A DNA stretch of 64,000 nt from CAWGAJ01 sp963820545. Lineage in GTDB: Bacteria > Planctomycetota > Planctomycetia > Pirellulales > Thermoguttaceae. The number at the start of each line of letters is the position of its first letter. The stretch's first letter is position 1. Positions 1 to 8,631 of this stretch are shown here, piece by piece. The notes under the pieces were generated by a model that saw nothing but the letters and a program-made list of their open reading frames with translations, had not been told where the DNA came from and made no database searches. Location of the stretch: NCBI GenBank assembly GCA_963820545.1, contig CAWGAJ010000001.1:2356001-2420000 (forward strand). Reading direction: 5' to 3'. A program made the translations under genes and the position numbers.

Positions 1-269
1 TTCATTTGTGCCCAAGACCAAAGGGTCACGATTTTTTCATAACCTATATATCCGGTACCGTCTTTGTCATCATATTTCGGTGTTTTCGAGGCTGCCTGTT
101 GTACTTGATACAGCAGCATCATACTGGCAGCGCAAGAGACCAATAAAGCCAGAATCGTGGGCCAATGGCTCCGCTCGCGTAATACCCGAGGTCCGAGCAC
201 GGCCGTCAATAGCGCGGCAGCCAACGGTAAGGTGGGAATCAAAATCAGCAGTATTTTGATTTCAGGCAT
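1..269 (-). CDS. nuoL: NADH-quinone oxidoreductase subunit L, N-terminal part (cut by window start)
   Basis: This is the first 89 or so codons of the large antiporter-like membrane subunit of complex I, a proton-pumping channel in the distal membrane arm. The N-terminus starts MPEIKILLILIPTLPLAAAL, a hydrophobic first helix, and later reads GYEKIVTLWSW, as NuoL proteins do before the second helix. A GGAGG lies 10-20 bases upstream of the ATG at 269. It follows nuoK by 14 bases, the expected order in a nuo operon. The rest of the gene is outside the window, so its integrity is unknown. Confidence 0.85.
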   Translation of the reverse strand, partial: MPEIKILLILIPTLPLAAALLTAVLGPRVLRERSHWPTILALLVSCAASMMLLYQVQQAASKTPKYDDKDGTGYIGYEKIVTLWSWAQM

Positions 270-283
270 TCTTCATCACTCTT

Positions 284-730
284 TTACACCTCCGGCCGAT
301 AATCGGTTTTTTCGTGCGGCACTTTTGGTTCAATGCCGGCCGGTGTGAGCCGAGGCCAAGACTCGGGCACTTCTTCAGGTTCGTCGAGTGGATGATCTTG
401 AAACGGCGGCTGATTGGCTTCGCGCAAGGTTTGCCAGTCGGCAACGTCGAGCTTGCCGCGACGCTGGAACAACGCCGTCACCAGCGCCAAAACAATGGCG
501 GCCTCGCAAGCCGCAACGGCAATGATGAAAATCACCAGCATCTGTCCGCCAAAATCGTTGTGATACCGGCTCCAGGCCACCAGGCTTAAAGACACGCCTT
601 GCAGCATCATTTCCACGGCCAGGAACATGACGATCATGTTGCGCCGGCTGATAAAGCCGATCAAGCCGATGCCAAAGAGCAAGGCGCCGACGATCAGGTA
701 ATTGTTCAACAAGGCCATTTCCGCAGGCAT
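284..730 (-). CDS. nuoK: NADH-quinone oxidoreductase subunit K with long C-terminal tail
   Basis: Small membrane subunit of complex I, homologous to MrpC, sitting between the antiporter-like subunits and NuoJ. Three helices are visible, with the family's buried glutamates in FLAVEMMLQGVSL and AACEAAIVLALV. The start is set at the ATG of MPAEMALLNN (730); MALLNN at 718 is also possible. The core is about 100 residues, the usual family size. It is followed by a hydrophilic acidic/proline-rich tail of about 50 residues. I have seen such tails on planctomycete NuoK proteins, but its role is unknown. It lies 13 bases after nuoJ. Confidence 0.92.
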   Translation of the reverse strand: MPAEMALLNNYLIVGALLFGIGLIGFISRRNMIVMFLAVEMMLQGVSLSLVAWSRYHNDFGGQMLVIFIIAVAACEAAIVLALVTALFQRRGKLDVADWQTLREANQPPFQDHPLDEPEEVPESWPRLTPAGIEPKVPHEKTDYRPEV

Positions 731-743
731 GGTTTTGATTTTT

Positions 744-1520
744 TTAACTGAAAAAAACCTCACCCTGATCCTCTTCCAAAGGACGAGGGGAGTTTTGGGA
801 TAGTTTGTTAGTTGAACTTCTTCTGGACTGGGCCACGATCACGGCCGCGCCGACAAGGGCGGTCAACAGCAACAAGCCGGCAATTTCGATGGCCAGCAAA
901 TGCCGGCCGTAAAGCTCGGCGCCAAAACTGGCCACGTGATACGGCGAAAGCACCCCTTGGGCCAATTCTTCGGCGCTGGGTGGGTAAATCATTGGCGTGC
1001 CCGGTGCAGTGGTAGCGGAGAATACGCTGCCAATGGTCATCGACAATACGCCCACGATACATATGCCCACGACAGCCGAAATCAAGGCTTCCCAACTAAC
1101 GCGGTCGTAGATGGCCTTGCCTTCGGGCTGGGCTAGCATGAGCACGAACAAAAAGGTTACCAAAATCGCGCCGGCATACACCACGATGGTGGCTACGGCC
1201 AGAAACTGTGCCCCACTGAGGAGAAACAATCCTGCCACTGCCAGCAAAGTCAACCCGAACCAGATCGCGCAATAAACCGGATTGCGGAAAGTGATTGTAG
1301 ATACTGCGGCCACAGCGGTTACTCCTGCCAGGATAGAAAACACGCTTTGGGAAACCCAATCGCCCAACAGCGGCATCTGGGATGCGCCTAAACCCAAGGC
1401 GATAACTGCCATCACAGCGCCGATCGAACGTCCCCGTCCAATGCCGCGCGGCAGCAACAACCACATTCCCAGCGCTGCCAGGAATGTTGCGATCATCAAG
1501 ATGTAATGGGAATGAAGCAT
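744..1520 (-). CDS. nuoJ: NADH-quinone oxidoreductase subunit J
   Basis: Membrane subunit of complex I with five predicted helices; 258 residues from the ATG of MLHSHYILMI. The conserved TM3 region with the family's kinked helix is visible as VVYAGAILVTFLFVLMLAQ. A longer reading frame begins at 1559 but its extra codons lie in an intergenic repeat, so the internal start at 1520 is preferred. The C-terminal 30 residues are polar. It sits between nuoI and nuoK in normal order. Confidence 0.92.
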   Translation of the reverse strand: MLHSHYILMIATFLAALGMWLLLPRGIGRGRSIGAVMAVIALGLGASQMPLLGDWVSQSVFSILAGVTAVAAVSTITFRNPVYCAIWFGLTLLAVAGLFLLSGAQFLAVATIVVYAGAILVTFLFVLMLAQPEGKAIYDRVSWEALISAVVGICIVGVLSMTIGSVFSATTAPGTPMIYPPSAEELAQGVLSPYHVASFGAELYGRHLLAIEIAGLLLLTALVGAAVIVAQSRRSSTNKLSQNSPRPLEEDQGEVFFS

Positions 1521-1523
1521 GTT

Positions 1524-1600
1524 AGTGGACAGTGGGCGGTGGACAGTGCGAAACCACAAGCGGTTTTATTAAGTTTTCCCTTCTCAGTTTCCCGTATTTG
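1524..1600. repeat. Dispersed intergenic repeat, copy 1
   Basis: The spacer between nuoI and nuoJ carries a stretch that begins gtggacagtgggcggtggac and continues through gcgaaaccacaag. A diverged copy in inverted orientation lies at about 13650-13742. The spacer also holds a tandem tcatccttcatc motif that runs into the last codons of nuoI. It looks like a short non-coding mobile or drift repeat; no function is seen. Confidence 0.6.
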
Positions 1601-1611
1601 TCATTCATCCT

Positions 1612-2145
1612 TCATCGCTCATCCTTCATCCTTTCAGTACGAGAGGGTTCGGCGTCTTTGGTTTGATCATAGATGCTCAGCAATTTTTCCTTGTCGAAAA
1701 TCATCTCTTCGCGGCTCTTTCCCGAAAGGTCATAAAGGCTGGTCAGTTCAATGGCATCCACGGGACAGGCCTCTTCGCACATCCCGCAATAGATACACCG
1801 TAGTTCGTCGATTGTGAAGGACTGGGGGTATTTTTCGCGGTCAGGCCAGGGGCTTTCGGCGGCCACGATGTCGATGCAATTTGCCGGACAGGCCGTGGCA
1901 CAGAGAAAACAAGCCACACATTTTACCCGGCCTTGTTCGTCCCGGTTCAGCCGATGCACGCCCCGATAGATGATCGGATCGGGTATTTCGTGCTTTTCCT
2001 CGGGCGTTTGGACGGTTATTTTCCGGCCAAACAGATGGCGCAGCGTGGTGGTCAAACCCTGGAAAAATAACAACAGATACGATCTGCCCGCCATGCCCAG
2101 CTCAGGCCCTTTAATCCACTGAATGTTCTTGTCGTTAGATTTCAT
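1612..2145 (-). CDS. nuoI: NADH-quinone oxidoreductase subunit I (2x[4Fe-4S])
   Basis: Ferredoxin-like subunit of complex I holding clusters N6a and N6b that pass electrons toward NuoB. Two [4Fe-4S] motifs are clear: CVACFLCATACPANC and CIYCGMCEEACPVDA, each with the fourth Cys-Pro. Length is 177 residues, with an N-terminal amphipathic segment. Its ATG overlaps the nuoH stop by four bases (ATGA), showing translational coupling. The last residues (ERMKDER) are encoded in an intergenic-repeat-like sequence, so the C-terminus may have been extended by a repeat. Confidence 0.95.
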   Translation of the reverse strand: MKSNDKNIQWIKGPELGMAGRSYLLLFFQGLTTTLRHLFGRKITVQTPEEKHEIPDPIIYRGVHRLNRDEQGRVKCVACFLCATACPANCIDIVAAESPWPDREKYPQSFTIDELRCIYCGMCEEACPVDAIELTSLYDLSGKSREEMIFDKEKLLSIYDQTKDAEPSRTERMKDER

Positions 2146-3404
2146 GGTGCAATTTCTTCGGTTTGCTTATCAGGAGAGATTAAACGACGCCGGGGCTGGT
2201 TATCGCTGGCAGTTGGGTCGAGTAGGGTAAAAATCAGCCCGGTTATTATCAGAATAATCCATCCCAGGAAGACCATACTCCAGATTTGCGGCGTGCCCAG
2301 GTATATGGCCAAACGCTCGCCATATTCCATCCATACCGCGACTACTACCAGATTTACCAATCCGCAGGGGATCATCACTTTCCACGCCAGATCCATCAAC
2401 TGATCATAACGGAAGCGCGGCCAACTCCATCGCACTAGCATGAAAAACAAGATCACGCCCATCACCTTGGCCAAAAGTACAAGTACTCTCAGGATTGCCA
2501 CAATCCAGGTAACCAGCTCGCCGCCGGGCGAATGTATGCCGTTGGTCAGGCCCCAGAAATGCCAACCGCCGAGGAACAGGATCACGATCAAGAACGAGGC
2601 CGTAATCATGTGTAAAAAATCGGCCACCAGGTACATCATCAGTTTGATGCCGGAATACTCAGTGTGAAATCCGCCCACCAGTTCCTGTTCGGCCTCGGGC
2701 AAATCAAAGGGCAGGCGCCCGGCCTCGGCGCAGGCCGCCACTGTAAAGACCACAAAACCAAGCGGCTGAGTAAGAAAATTCCACACGCCGCTTTGGGCCT
2801 GTTGGCCGATGATAGTATCCAGGCGCAGCGAGCCCGAGGACAATACCACGCCGATAATTCCTAGCCCCAATGGCAATTCGTAAGAGATCAATTGTGCGCT
2901 GCTTCTCAGACCGCCCAGGAAGCTGTATTTGTTATTGCTTGCCCAACCGCCCAACACCACTCCGTAGACCGCAATGCTGCCCACGGCAAAAATATAGATC
3001 ATTCCCACGTCTACACCTGGGGCGGCTACCAGGTGAATCGGTTCTTTCACGCCCCAGCTTTCCGGGAAGATTCCGCTGGGAAGCACGCTGCCAAACGGAA
3101 TGACCGCAAAAGCGACGATGGCCGCCATGAAAATGGTCATCGGCGCGACAAAGTAAACGAACTTATCGACGTGACCGGGAGTGAATTCGGCCTTGAAGAT
3201 GAATTTCATTCCATCGGCAATGGGTTGCCCCAGCCCGAACAAGCGGATTTTCGTCAGCGGGATGCCCACCCGATTTGGCCCCAAACGATCCTGTATCCAG
3301 GCGGCAATCCAGCGTTCCACCAGCACCAGATAGGCGGCCGCGGTCATTAAGCCGGCAATCAGCAAGCCGATCTTCACCAGGGCTTCTATTGTTATAGTCA
3401 ACAT
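2142..3404 (-). CDS. nuoH: NADH-quinone oxidoreductase subunit H
   Basis: Membrane subunit at the quinone pocket of complex I, linking the peripheral arm to the pumps. Family motifs are present: ERWIAAWIQDRLGPNRVG near residue 30, AEAGRLPFDLPEAEQELVGG near 230, and the EYSG motif after it. There are at least eight hydrophobic segments in 420 residues, somewhat longer than many NuoH proteins because of the C-terminal charged tail. It overlaps nuoI by four bases. An unusually long spacer with two hairpins separates it from nuoG upstream. Confidence 0.95.
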   Translation of the reverse strand: MLTITIEALVKIGLLIAGLMTAAAYLVLVERWIAAWIQDRLGPNRVGIPLTKIRLFGLGQPIADGMKFIFKAEFTPGHVDKFVYFVAPMTIFMAAIVAFAVIPFGSVLPSGIFPESWGVKEPIHLVAAPGVDVGMIYIFAVGSIAVYGVVLGGWASNNKYSFLGGLRSSAQLISYELPLGLGIIGVVLSSGSLRLDTIIGQQAQSGVWNFLTQPLGFVVFTVAACAEAGRLPFDLPEAEQELVGGFHTEYSGIKLMMYLVADFLHMITASFLIVILFLGGWHFWGLTNGIHSPGGELVTWIVAILRVLVLLAKVMGVILFFMLVRWSWPRFRYDQLMDLAWKVMIPCGLVNLVVVAVWMEYGERLAIYLGTPQIWSMVFLGWIILIITGLIFTLLDPTASDNQPRRRLISPDKQTEEIAP

Positions 3405-3443
3405 AATTGATGTTTATTAAGTCAGGAAAGTAAAGTCAGGTAG

Positions 3444-3560
3444 CCGCCGGCTAACAGCCGGCGGAAAATGCCTTAATTCACGTTTGTGGTTGTTTGGCCA
3501 TAGGCTATTGCATACGACATTAATTATCTGAGGTTCAATAGCCCGGACACTTGTGTCCGG
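3444..3560. repeat. Two-hairpin palindromic repeat between nuoG and nuoH
   Basis: A perfect nine-base stem with an aac loop lies at 3444-3464 (CCGCCGGCT/AGCCGGCGG). A second perfect eight-base stem lies at 3543-3560 (CCGGACAC/GTGTCCGG). Both sit in the 188-base spacer inside the nuo operon. The paired-hairpin layout matches other spacers in this window (7202-7282, 8536-8614, 15451-15512, 47178-47254), which resembles REP/BIME elements. It could act as a transcription or mRNA-stability punctuation site. Confidence 0.6.
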
Positions 3561-3592
3561 TATTGTACTCAAAAAAACTATCATTTTTTGGT

Positions 3593-5197
3593 TTAGGCCA
3601 GTAGATTTGCTTTTAAATCGACTCCTACATCGGGAATCTGGTCTTTGGCAACGTAGAAGTAGGGGATTTCACGCGCAACTTCGTCCAGCACCATTTGGGC
3701 GTTGTACAGTCCTTTATTGCCCAATAGTTCCCAATACAAGCTCCCCTCCGTGCGCACTCCCAGGGGCGGACGAATTGCCCAGGGTACCAATTGGAGGCGA
3801 TCATAGCGATTCACATAGGAACCTTCCCGTTCGGCAAAGGCGCCGCCGGGCAGTTGGTAAGTTGCTCGCTCGGTCAAGGGTGAGGGAAACAAATCCTGAA
3901 CCACCAGTAAATCCAAGTGATCAAAACGCTGGGCAGTAGTTTCGTCGATCCAATTATCTTTATATCCGCCGGCAACCCAGAGACTGTGAACATTGCCTTG
4001 TTCCACGGATTTTGCCAACTCTTCGAAGTTGATTATGTTACCGGTAAAATGGGCCAGCACTGCCTCGACGCCGCGCCGGTTGGGACATTTTTCGGCCAGG
4101 ATCGTAAAAGCTTTAGGAAAATGCTCATCTTCGCCGACCATGGGAATCGGTCCCAGGGCGAGCATGGCCTTCTCATCCAGCGAGCGCATGAATTTGCAGA
4201 GAAGATAAGCCTCTTCCACGCTGAGGAAAGGCGAGAGCACGGCCCCCACGCGGCCGACCTGGCGCAAGCGCCGGCCGATCTCATTGGGCAAACCTGTCCA
4301 ATCGACGTCGACAAAGCCATTGCCATCGCGGCGCCGCGGGCCGGTCAATCGCTGATCGCTGTGCACGTGTGGATACCCGTATCGCCCATCGTTGCACATC
4401 CACCAGTGGTTGATATGCGGATTTTCTCGGGGCTTCAAACGATAAATCCGATCTTGGTTCTCCTCGATCCAGATCGAACAGCCCGTGGCGCAGAGGGTGC
4501 AAACGCCTTTGTGCCGCTGCAAATACCACACGCGCTGTTTGTACAAAAAATCCTTGTCGGCCAGGGCCCCTACAGGACAAAGATCCACCACGTTGCCCGA
4601 GAGTTTATTATTGAGCGGATAGCCGGCCACAACGTCAATTTCCTCGTGCGCCGCGCGTCCGGTAACCATCAGTTCGTTGGTGCCGCTGATTTCGGCGGTA
4701 AATCGCACGCAGCGGCTACAGAGGATGCAGCGATCGACAAACAGCGTTACGTCGCCGATGTCGCGCCGCCGACTGGTAAAGGGGATAAGATCTGCGCGGC
4801 GCTGGGTTTGACCGTGCAGGAAATGATAATCTTGCAGCAGGCACTCGCCGGCCTTGTCGCAGATGGGGCAGTCGATGGGATGGCGCAGCAAGAGCCCTTC
4901 TTCGACCATTGCCCGGGCGCGGGCCACTTTCTCGCTGTTAGTCACCACCACCATGCCGTCCACGGCGATTGTGTTACAAGCGGGCACCAGCTTGGACTCC
5001 ATTTTTATCTTGCCCGTTTTGGCGTCCCGCGTGCCGATTTCCACCAGGCACATGCGGCAACTGCCCACCACCGACAATGCCGGATGCCAGCAATAATACG
5101 GGATATCTATTCCCGCCAATTTCGCCGTCTGAATGCAATTCAGACGTGCGGTGCTGGGCAATTCGATTTCCCGGCCGTCGATGATGATCGTTGCCAT
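3593..5197 (-). CDS. nuoG: NADH-quinone oxidoreductase subunit G (short form)
   Basis: Iron-sulfur subunit of the complex I NADH module. In order: an N-terminal [2Fe-2S] ferredoxin domain (CWHPALSVVGSCRMC), the His/Cys N5-type motif (HPIDCPICDKAGEC), a [4Fe-4S] motif (CILCSRC with CPVGAL), and a molybdopterin-oxidoreductase-type 4Fe-4S domain (CTLCATGC with CNDGRYGY). About 534 residues, so the C-terminal MopB-like region is trimmed compared with the 700-900 residues of many NuoG proteins. The start ATG at 5197 overlaps the nuoF stop region (TAACATG). Confidence 0.93.
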   Translation of the reverse strand: MATIIIDGREIELPSTARLNCIQTAKLAGIDIPYYCWHPALSVVGSCRMCLVEIGTRDAKTGKIKMESKLVPACNTIAVDGMVVVTNSEKVARARAMVEEGLLLRHPIDCPICDKAGECLLQDYHFLHGQTQRRADLIPFTSRRRDIGDVTLFVDRCILCSRCVRFTAEISGTNELMVTGRAAHEEIDVVAGYPLNNKLSGNVVDLCPVGALADKDFLYKQRVWYLQRHKGVCTLCATGCSIWIEENQDRIYRLKPRENPHINHWWMCNDGRYGYPHVHSDQRLTGPRRRDGNGFVDVDWTGLPNEIGRRLRQVGRVGAVLSPFLSVEEAYLLCKFMRSLDEKAMLALGPIPMVGEDEHFPKAFTILAEKCPNRRGVEAVLAHFTGNIINFEELAKSVEQGNVHSLWVAGGYKDNWIDETTAQRFDHLDLLVVQDLFPSPLTERATYQLPGGAFAEREGSYVNRYDRLQLVPWAIRPPLGVRTEGSLYWELLGNKGLYNAQMVLDEVAREIPYFYVAKDQIPDVGVDLKANLLA

Positions 5198-5198
5198 G

Positions 5199-6599
5199 TT
5201 AATGCAAATCTCCACTAATCACTTGCTCGCCCCAGGCCGGCAAATAGTGTTTTGCGTAAATGGGCAAGACTTCTACCGGCTCGGTGACCAAGTAGCCGGC
5301 TGTGTTGGTGCGTTTAATGTAATCTTCAAACTCGTTGCGGAACTTGCGGATGGCGGTCTTGATGGGCCAGGCAGCACCGTCGGCCAGGCCGCAGATCGTG
5401 GTGCCGGGAATGATGCCGATCGAGTCGCCAATCTCCAGCAGCAGATCCAAATCCACGAGCCGTCCGCGACCCGCCTTAATGCGATCTATCATCTGTAATG
5501 CCCAATGCGTTCCCTCGCGGCAGGGAGTGCACTGCCCACAGCTTTCGTGGGCGAAGAACCGGCAACTGTTCCGGAGGAAATCGATCATCGAGTACGTTTC
5601 ATCGAGCACCACTACGCATCCAGTGCCCAATCCCAGGCAGCCGACCGTATACGGTCCGGAAAAATCCAAGGGCGTGTCCAGTTCGTCGGCGGTCATTACG
5701 CCGGTGCTCAGTCCGCCGGGCACTACGGCCTTGATTTTTCTCCCTTTCCACACGCCGCCGCCAAACTCCTCGATCAACTGCCGGCAGGGAATGCCCAGCG
5801 GGGCCTCGTAACAGCCGGGCCGGCTGACATGACCGCTAAGGCCGTAGAGCTTGGGCCCATAACTGCCGGGATCGCGCGGGTCGTCGGGCGAAGGGGGCGT
5901 ACCTATCGACTTAAACCACGCCACGCCGCGCTCGACAATGTGCTTCACACAGGCCAGGGTTTCTACATTATTGACAACCGTGGGCTTGCGGAACAACCCT
6001 TCCACGGCAGGAAACGGCGGCTTAATGCGCGGCCACGCCCGCTTGCCCTCCAGGCTCTCGATCAGTCCGGTCTCTTCGCCGCAGACGTATGCCGCTGCCC
6101 CTCGATGAATATACACATCCAGGGAAAAATCGCTGCCCAATATATTTTTGCCTAGGTAACCGGCGGCGTAGGCCTCGTCGATGGCCGCTTGCATGCGCTT
6201 AAGACACAAAGTGTATTCGTAGCGGAGATAAATGTATGCCCTGCTCGCCCGGGTGGCGTAGCAACTGATGATGATCCCCTCGAGCACCTGGTGCGGATCG
6301 AGTTCCATCTGCACGCGGTTGACAAACGTGCCGGGTTCGCTTTCGTCGGCGTTTACGCAGAAGTAGATCGGTCCAGGATGATTCTCGGGCAAGAACGACC
6401 ATTTCAGTCCCGTGGGAAAACCCGCCCCTCCCCTGCCCCGCAAATTGCTGGCACGAATAATATTGACAATATCCAAAGGGCTTTTTTCTCGCAGTACCAT
6501 GCGCAAAGTACGATATCCGCCGCTGGCCTCGTAGACGGCCCGGGTATGGCTGTCTGGCTTGTGGACGTTCGCCAGTAGAACGGGTTCGTATTCAGGCAT
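5199..6599 (-). CDS. nuoF: NADH-quinone oxidoreductase subunit F (NADH/FMN subunit)
   Basis: Oxidises NADH through FMN and passes electrons to the N3 [4Fe-4S] cluster. The sequence shows the NADH/FMN glycine motif LRGRGGAGFPTGLKWSF near residue 50, GAAAYVCGEETGLIESLEG, and the cluster motif ESCGQCTPCREG near residue 350. Length is 466 residues from MPEYEP (ATG 6599); the longer frame upstream lies in a gggttcagggttcag-type spacer. A separate, frameshifted NuoF-like gene occurs at 40244-42064 in a different operon. Confidence 0.95.
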   Translation of the reverse strand: MPEYEPVLLANVHKPDSHTRAVYEASGGYRTLRMVLREKSPLDIVNIIRASNLRGRGGAGFPTGLKWSFLPENHPGPIYFCVNADESEPGTFVNRVQMELDPHQVLEGIIISCYATRASRAYIYLRYEYTLCLKRMQAAIDEAYAAGYLGKNILGSDFSLDVYIHRGAAAYVCGEETGLIESLEGKRAWPRIKPPFPAVEGLFRKPTVVNNVETLACVKHIVERGVAWFKSIGTPPSPDDPRDPGSYGPKLYGLSGHVSRPGCYEAPLGIPCRQLIEEFGGGVWKGRKIKAVVPGGLSTGVMTADELDTPLDFSGPYTVGCLGLGTGCVVVLDETYSMIDFLRNSCRFFAHESCGQCTPCREGTHWALQMIDRIKAGRGRLVDLDLLLEIGDSIGIIPGTTICGLADGAAWPIKTAIRKFRNEFEDYIKRTNTAGYLVTEPVEVLPIYAKHYLPAWGEQVISGDLH

Positions 6600-6635
6600 G
6601 GTAAGGGTTCGGGGTTCAGGGTTCAGACATAAAGT

Positions 6636-6670
6636 CGCGACGGGCACCAACCGAAGGTTGGTCGGTCGCG
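6636..6670 (-). repeat. 35-bp dispersed palindrome, copy A
   Basis: A 35-base sequence centred on the hairpin CCAACCTTCGGTTGG is found here in the nuoE-nuoF spacer. It recurs, identical over 35 bases and in opposite orientation, at 25581-25615. Exact identity 19 kb apart in non-coding DNA indicates a mobile or gene-converted repeat rather than a gene-specific regulatory site. Confidence 0.8.
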
Positions 6671-6690
6671 GATACGGTTGTCATCAACGA

Positions 6691-7173
6691 TTACATCGTT
6701 TTTAATAACTCGTCGATTTTTTCTTTGCTCATGTTTTGATGTAACACGTCGTTTACCAGGATCGCCGGGGCGTAATCGCATGCGCCTAGGCATTCGGCAA
6801 CTTCCAGGGTGATTTGGCCATCAGCAGTGGTCTCGCCGGGCTGTATTCCGAGTTTTTCGCACAGATAATCCAACAATTCCTCGCTGCCGCAGGCCTCGCA
6901 ACTTATAGAGCGGCAGACCCACATCCGATAGTGGCCCAGGGGCTTGTCCTGCTTGAAAAAGCCGTAAAACGACAGCGTATCCTGCACCTGGGCGGGCGAA
7001 AGTTCCAATAGTTCAGCGATTTCGTTGACCGCTTGCGGCGGCACGTAACCCAATCGCTCGCTTACGAGATGCAACGCCGGCAGGGTCGCCGCCTGCTTGG
7101 TCGGATAGCGCGTAAAATACGTCCGAATGCCCAAGCGCAGATTGTCGTCAAGGATTTTGTTTGAGTTTTGCAT
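6691..7173 (-). CDS. nuoE: NADH-quinone oxidoreductase subunit E ([2Fe-2S])
   Basis: The 24-kDa-type thioredoxin-fold subunit of complex I carrying the off-pathway [2Fe-2S] cluster N1a. The four ligands appear as CRSISCEACGS and ECLGACDYAP. An N-terminal helical domain (LPALHLVSERLGYVP) is followed by the thioredoxin-like fold. About 160 residues from the ATG at 7173; an ATG at 7197 in the same frame is possible because neither has a strong ribosome site. It lies between nuoD and nuoF with repeats on both sides. Confidence 0.95.
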   Translation of the reverse strand: MQNSNKILDDNLRLGIRTYFTRYPTKQAATLPALHLVSERLGYVPPQAVNEIAELLELSPAQVQDTLSFYGFFKQDKPLGHYRMWVCRSISCEACGSEELLDYLCEKLGIQPGETTADGQITLEVAECLGACDYAPAILVNDVLHQNMSKEKIDELLKTM

Positions 7174-7201
7174 TGAACTAACTAAGTTCGTCCGCAAATT
7201 T

Positions 7202-7282
7202 ATATTTAGCCCGCCGTGAATACACGGCGGGTAGAAGGATACTCTGCATTGGCCCCGGGTGTATTCACCCGGGGCTAAATAT
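7202..7282. repeat. Twin-hairpin repeat between nuoD and nuoE
   Basis: Hairpin one is CCCGCCGTG-aata-CACGGCGGG at 7210-7231. Hairpin two is GCCCCGGGTG-tatt-CACCCGGGGC at 7252-7275. The ends (atatttagccc and ggggctaaatat) are also complementary, so the whole unit can fold as one cruciform. This outer-plus-two-inner architecture is typical of REP/BIME-like elements. It fills nearly all of the 121-base spacer. Confidence 0.75.
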
Positions 7283-7294
7283 GTTTCATCATAA

Positions 7295-8521
7295 TTATCT
7301 ATCCAACTCCGCGGCGATAACGTTTAGGCTGCTTAATATAGCCACTACATCGCTAAGTGTATGGCCGCGTACTAGGTGTGGGAAGATGGCAAAGTGCAGT
7401 AACGACGGCGGGCGGCAACGGGCACGGTAGGCCCGCTGGGTGCCATCGCCGACAATATAAAAACCCAACTCGCCGTTAGGGGCCTCAGTGGCCGAATAAA
7501 CTTCCTCGCACGGCACGGTAAAGCCGCGGTTGCTCATCACAATCTCGAAGTGCGAAATCAACCCTTCGATAGTGGAAAATACAACGCCCTTTTCCGGCAA
7601 AATTGCCCGATAATCAGGGCCCACGTTTACCGGGCCGCTGGGCAAATTCTCGATCGCCTGCTGGATGATTTTCACGCTTTCGCGCATCTCGGCCATGCGC
7701 ACCAGATAGCGCGCATAACTGTCGCCCTCCTGGACGCAACAGACTTGGAAATCGAAATCCTTATATGCCAGATAGGGTTCATCTTTGCGCAGGTCGCGGC
7801 TGACGCCGCTGGCCCGGGCGATAGGCCCGGTGCATCCGCGATTGATCGCCTCCTCCTTGGTCAACACGCCCACGCCCTTGGTTCGGTCGACAAAGATGCG
7901 GTTACGCACGAGCAGCCGTTCCATATCGATAAAAGCTTGCGGAATTGCCTTGAGAAAATCGCGGATCATCCCAATGGCCTTGGGCGAGGCGTCGTACATC
8001 AGCCCGCCCACCCGGGTGTAGCTGTTGGTAAAGCGCGCCCCGCAAAGGGCCTCGAAGATGTCGCAGATCGCTTCGCGGGGATTAAAGGCGTAAATAAAAT
8101 GTGTAAAGGCGCCGGTATCGAGGCCTATGGCGCCGTTGCACAACAGGTGGTCGGAAATTCTGGCCAGTTCGCTCACGATCACGCGCATATATTGGCAACG
8201 CGGCGGCGCCTCGATGCCCATTAGTTTTTCCACTGCCAGGTGCCAGGCCACGTTATTGGCCATGGGCGAGACATAGTTCATCCGGTCGGTTACGGTGACG
8301 TATTGATTGTAATCCAGATGCTCGCCGAGCTTTTCAAAGCCCGAGTGCAGGTAGCCGATGTCGGGCATGGCATCGACCACGGTTTCACCTTCCAATTTAA
8401 GCACCAGGCGCAAGGTGGTGTGCGTGGCCGGATGCTGAGGACCAAAATTCAACGTCCACAGGTACGGCCGCGGCTCGTCGTGTGCCAGATCGTCGGCATG
8501 AAACGCTGGAGTAAGTGGCAT
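7295..8521 (-). CDS. nuoD: NADH-quinone oxidoreductase subunit D
   Basis: The 49-kDa-type subunit of complex I, derived from NiFe hydrogenase large subunits and forming the quinone pocket with NuoB. The conserved N-terminal FGPQHPATHTTLRLVL and the central HFIYAFNPRE region are present, and the C-terminus contains RPPSLLHFA and SDVVAILSSLN(V/I). Length is 408 residues from MPLTPAFHAD (ATG 8521), preceded by GAAGGTT. The longer upstream frame reads through a palindromic repeat and is rejected. Confidence 0.95.
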   Translation of the reverse strand: MPLTPAFHADDLAHDEPRPYLWTLNFGPQHPATHTTLRLVLKLEGETVVDAMPDIGYLHSGFEKLGEHLDYNQYVTVTDRMNYVSPMANNVAWHLAVEKLMGIEAPPRCQYMRVIVSELARISDHLLCNGAIGLDTGAFTHFIYAFNPREAICDIFEALCGARFTNSYTRVGGLMYDASPKAIGMIRDFLKAIPQAFIDMERLLVRNRIFVDRTKGVGVLTKEEAINRGCTGPIARASGVSRDLRKDEPYLAYKDFDFQVCCVQEGDSYARYLVRMAEMRESVKIIQQAIENLPSGPVNVGPDYRAILPEKGVVFSTIEGLISHFEIVMSNRGFTVPCEEVYSATEAPNGELGFYIVGDGTQRAYRARCRPPSLLHFAIFPHLVRGHTLSDVVAILSSLNVIAAELDR

Positions 8522-8535
8522 ATTTAACCTTCGGC

Positions 8536-8614
8536 GTGTGCCACTGCTTGGAACAAGCAGTGCAGGTTTTTTACAGGTATCCAAAAGCACTGCTTCTGCG
8601 AAACAGCGGCACAC
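8536..8614. repeat. Twin-hairpin repeat between nuoC and nuoD
   Basis: GTGTGCCACTGCTTG (8536-8550) pairs through a gaa loop with CAAGCAGTG (8554-8562). The right end CACTGCTT...GGCACAC is the inverted form of the left end. The same outer motif (GTGTGCCAC/GGCACAC) bounds the repeat at 47178-47254, so the two are copies of one family. Confidence 0.75.
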
Positions 8615-8631
8615 TTTTTTTCAACTTACCA

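Noticed and set aside
3917..5218. Long plus-strand open frame of 433 codons
   Set aside because: It is antisense to nuoG, has histidine/alanine-rich unnatural composition and no domain; the nuoG reading is fully conserved.
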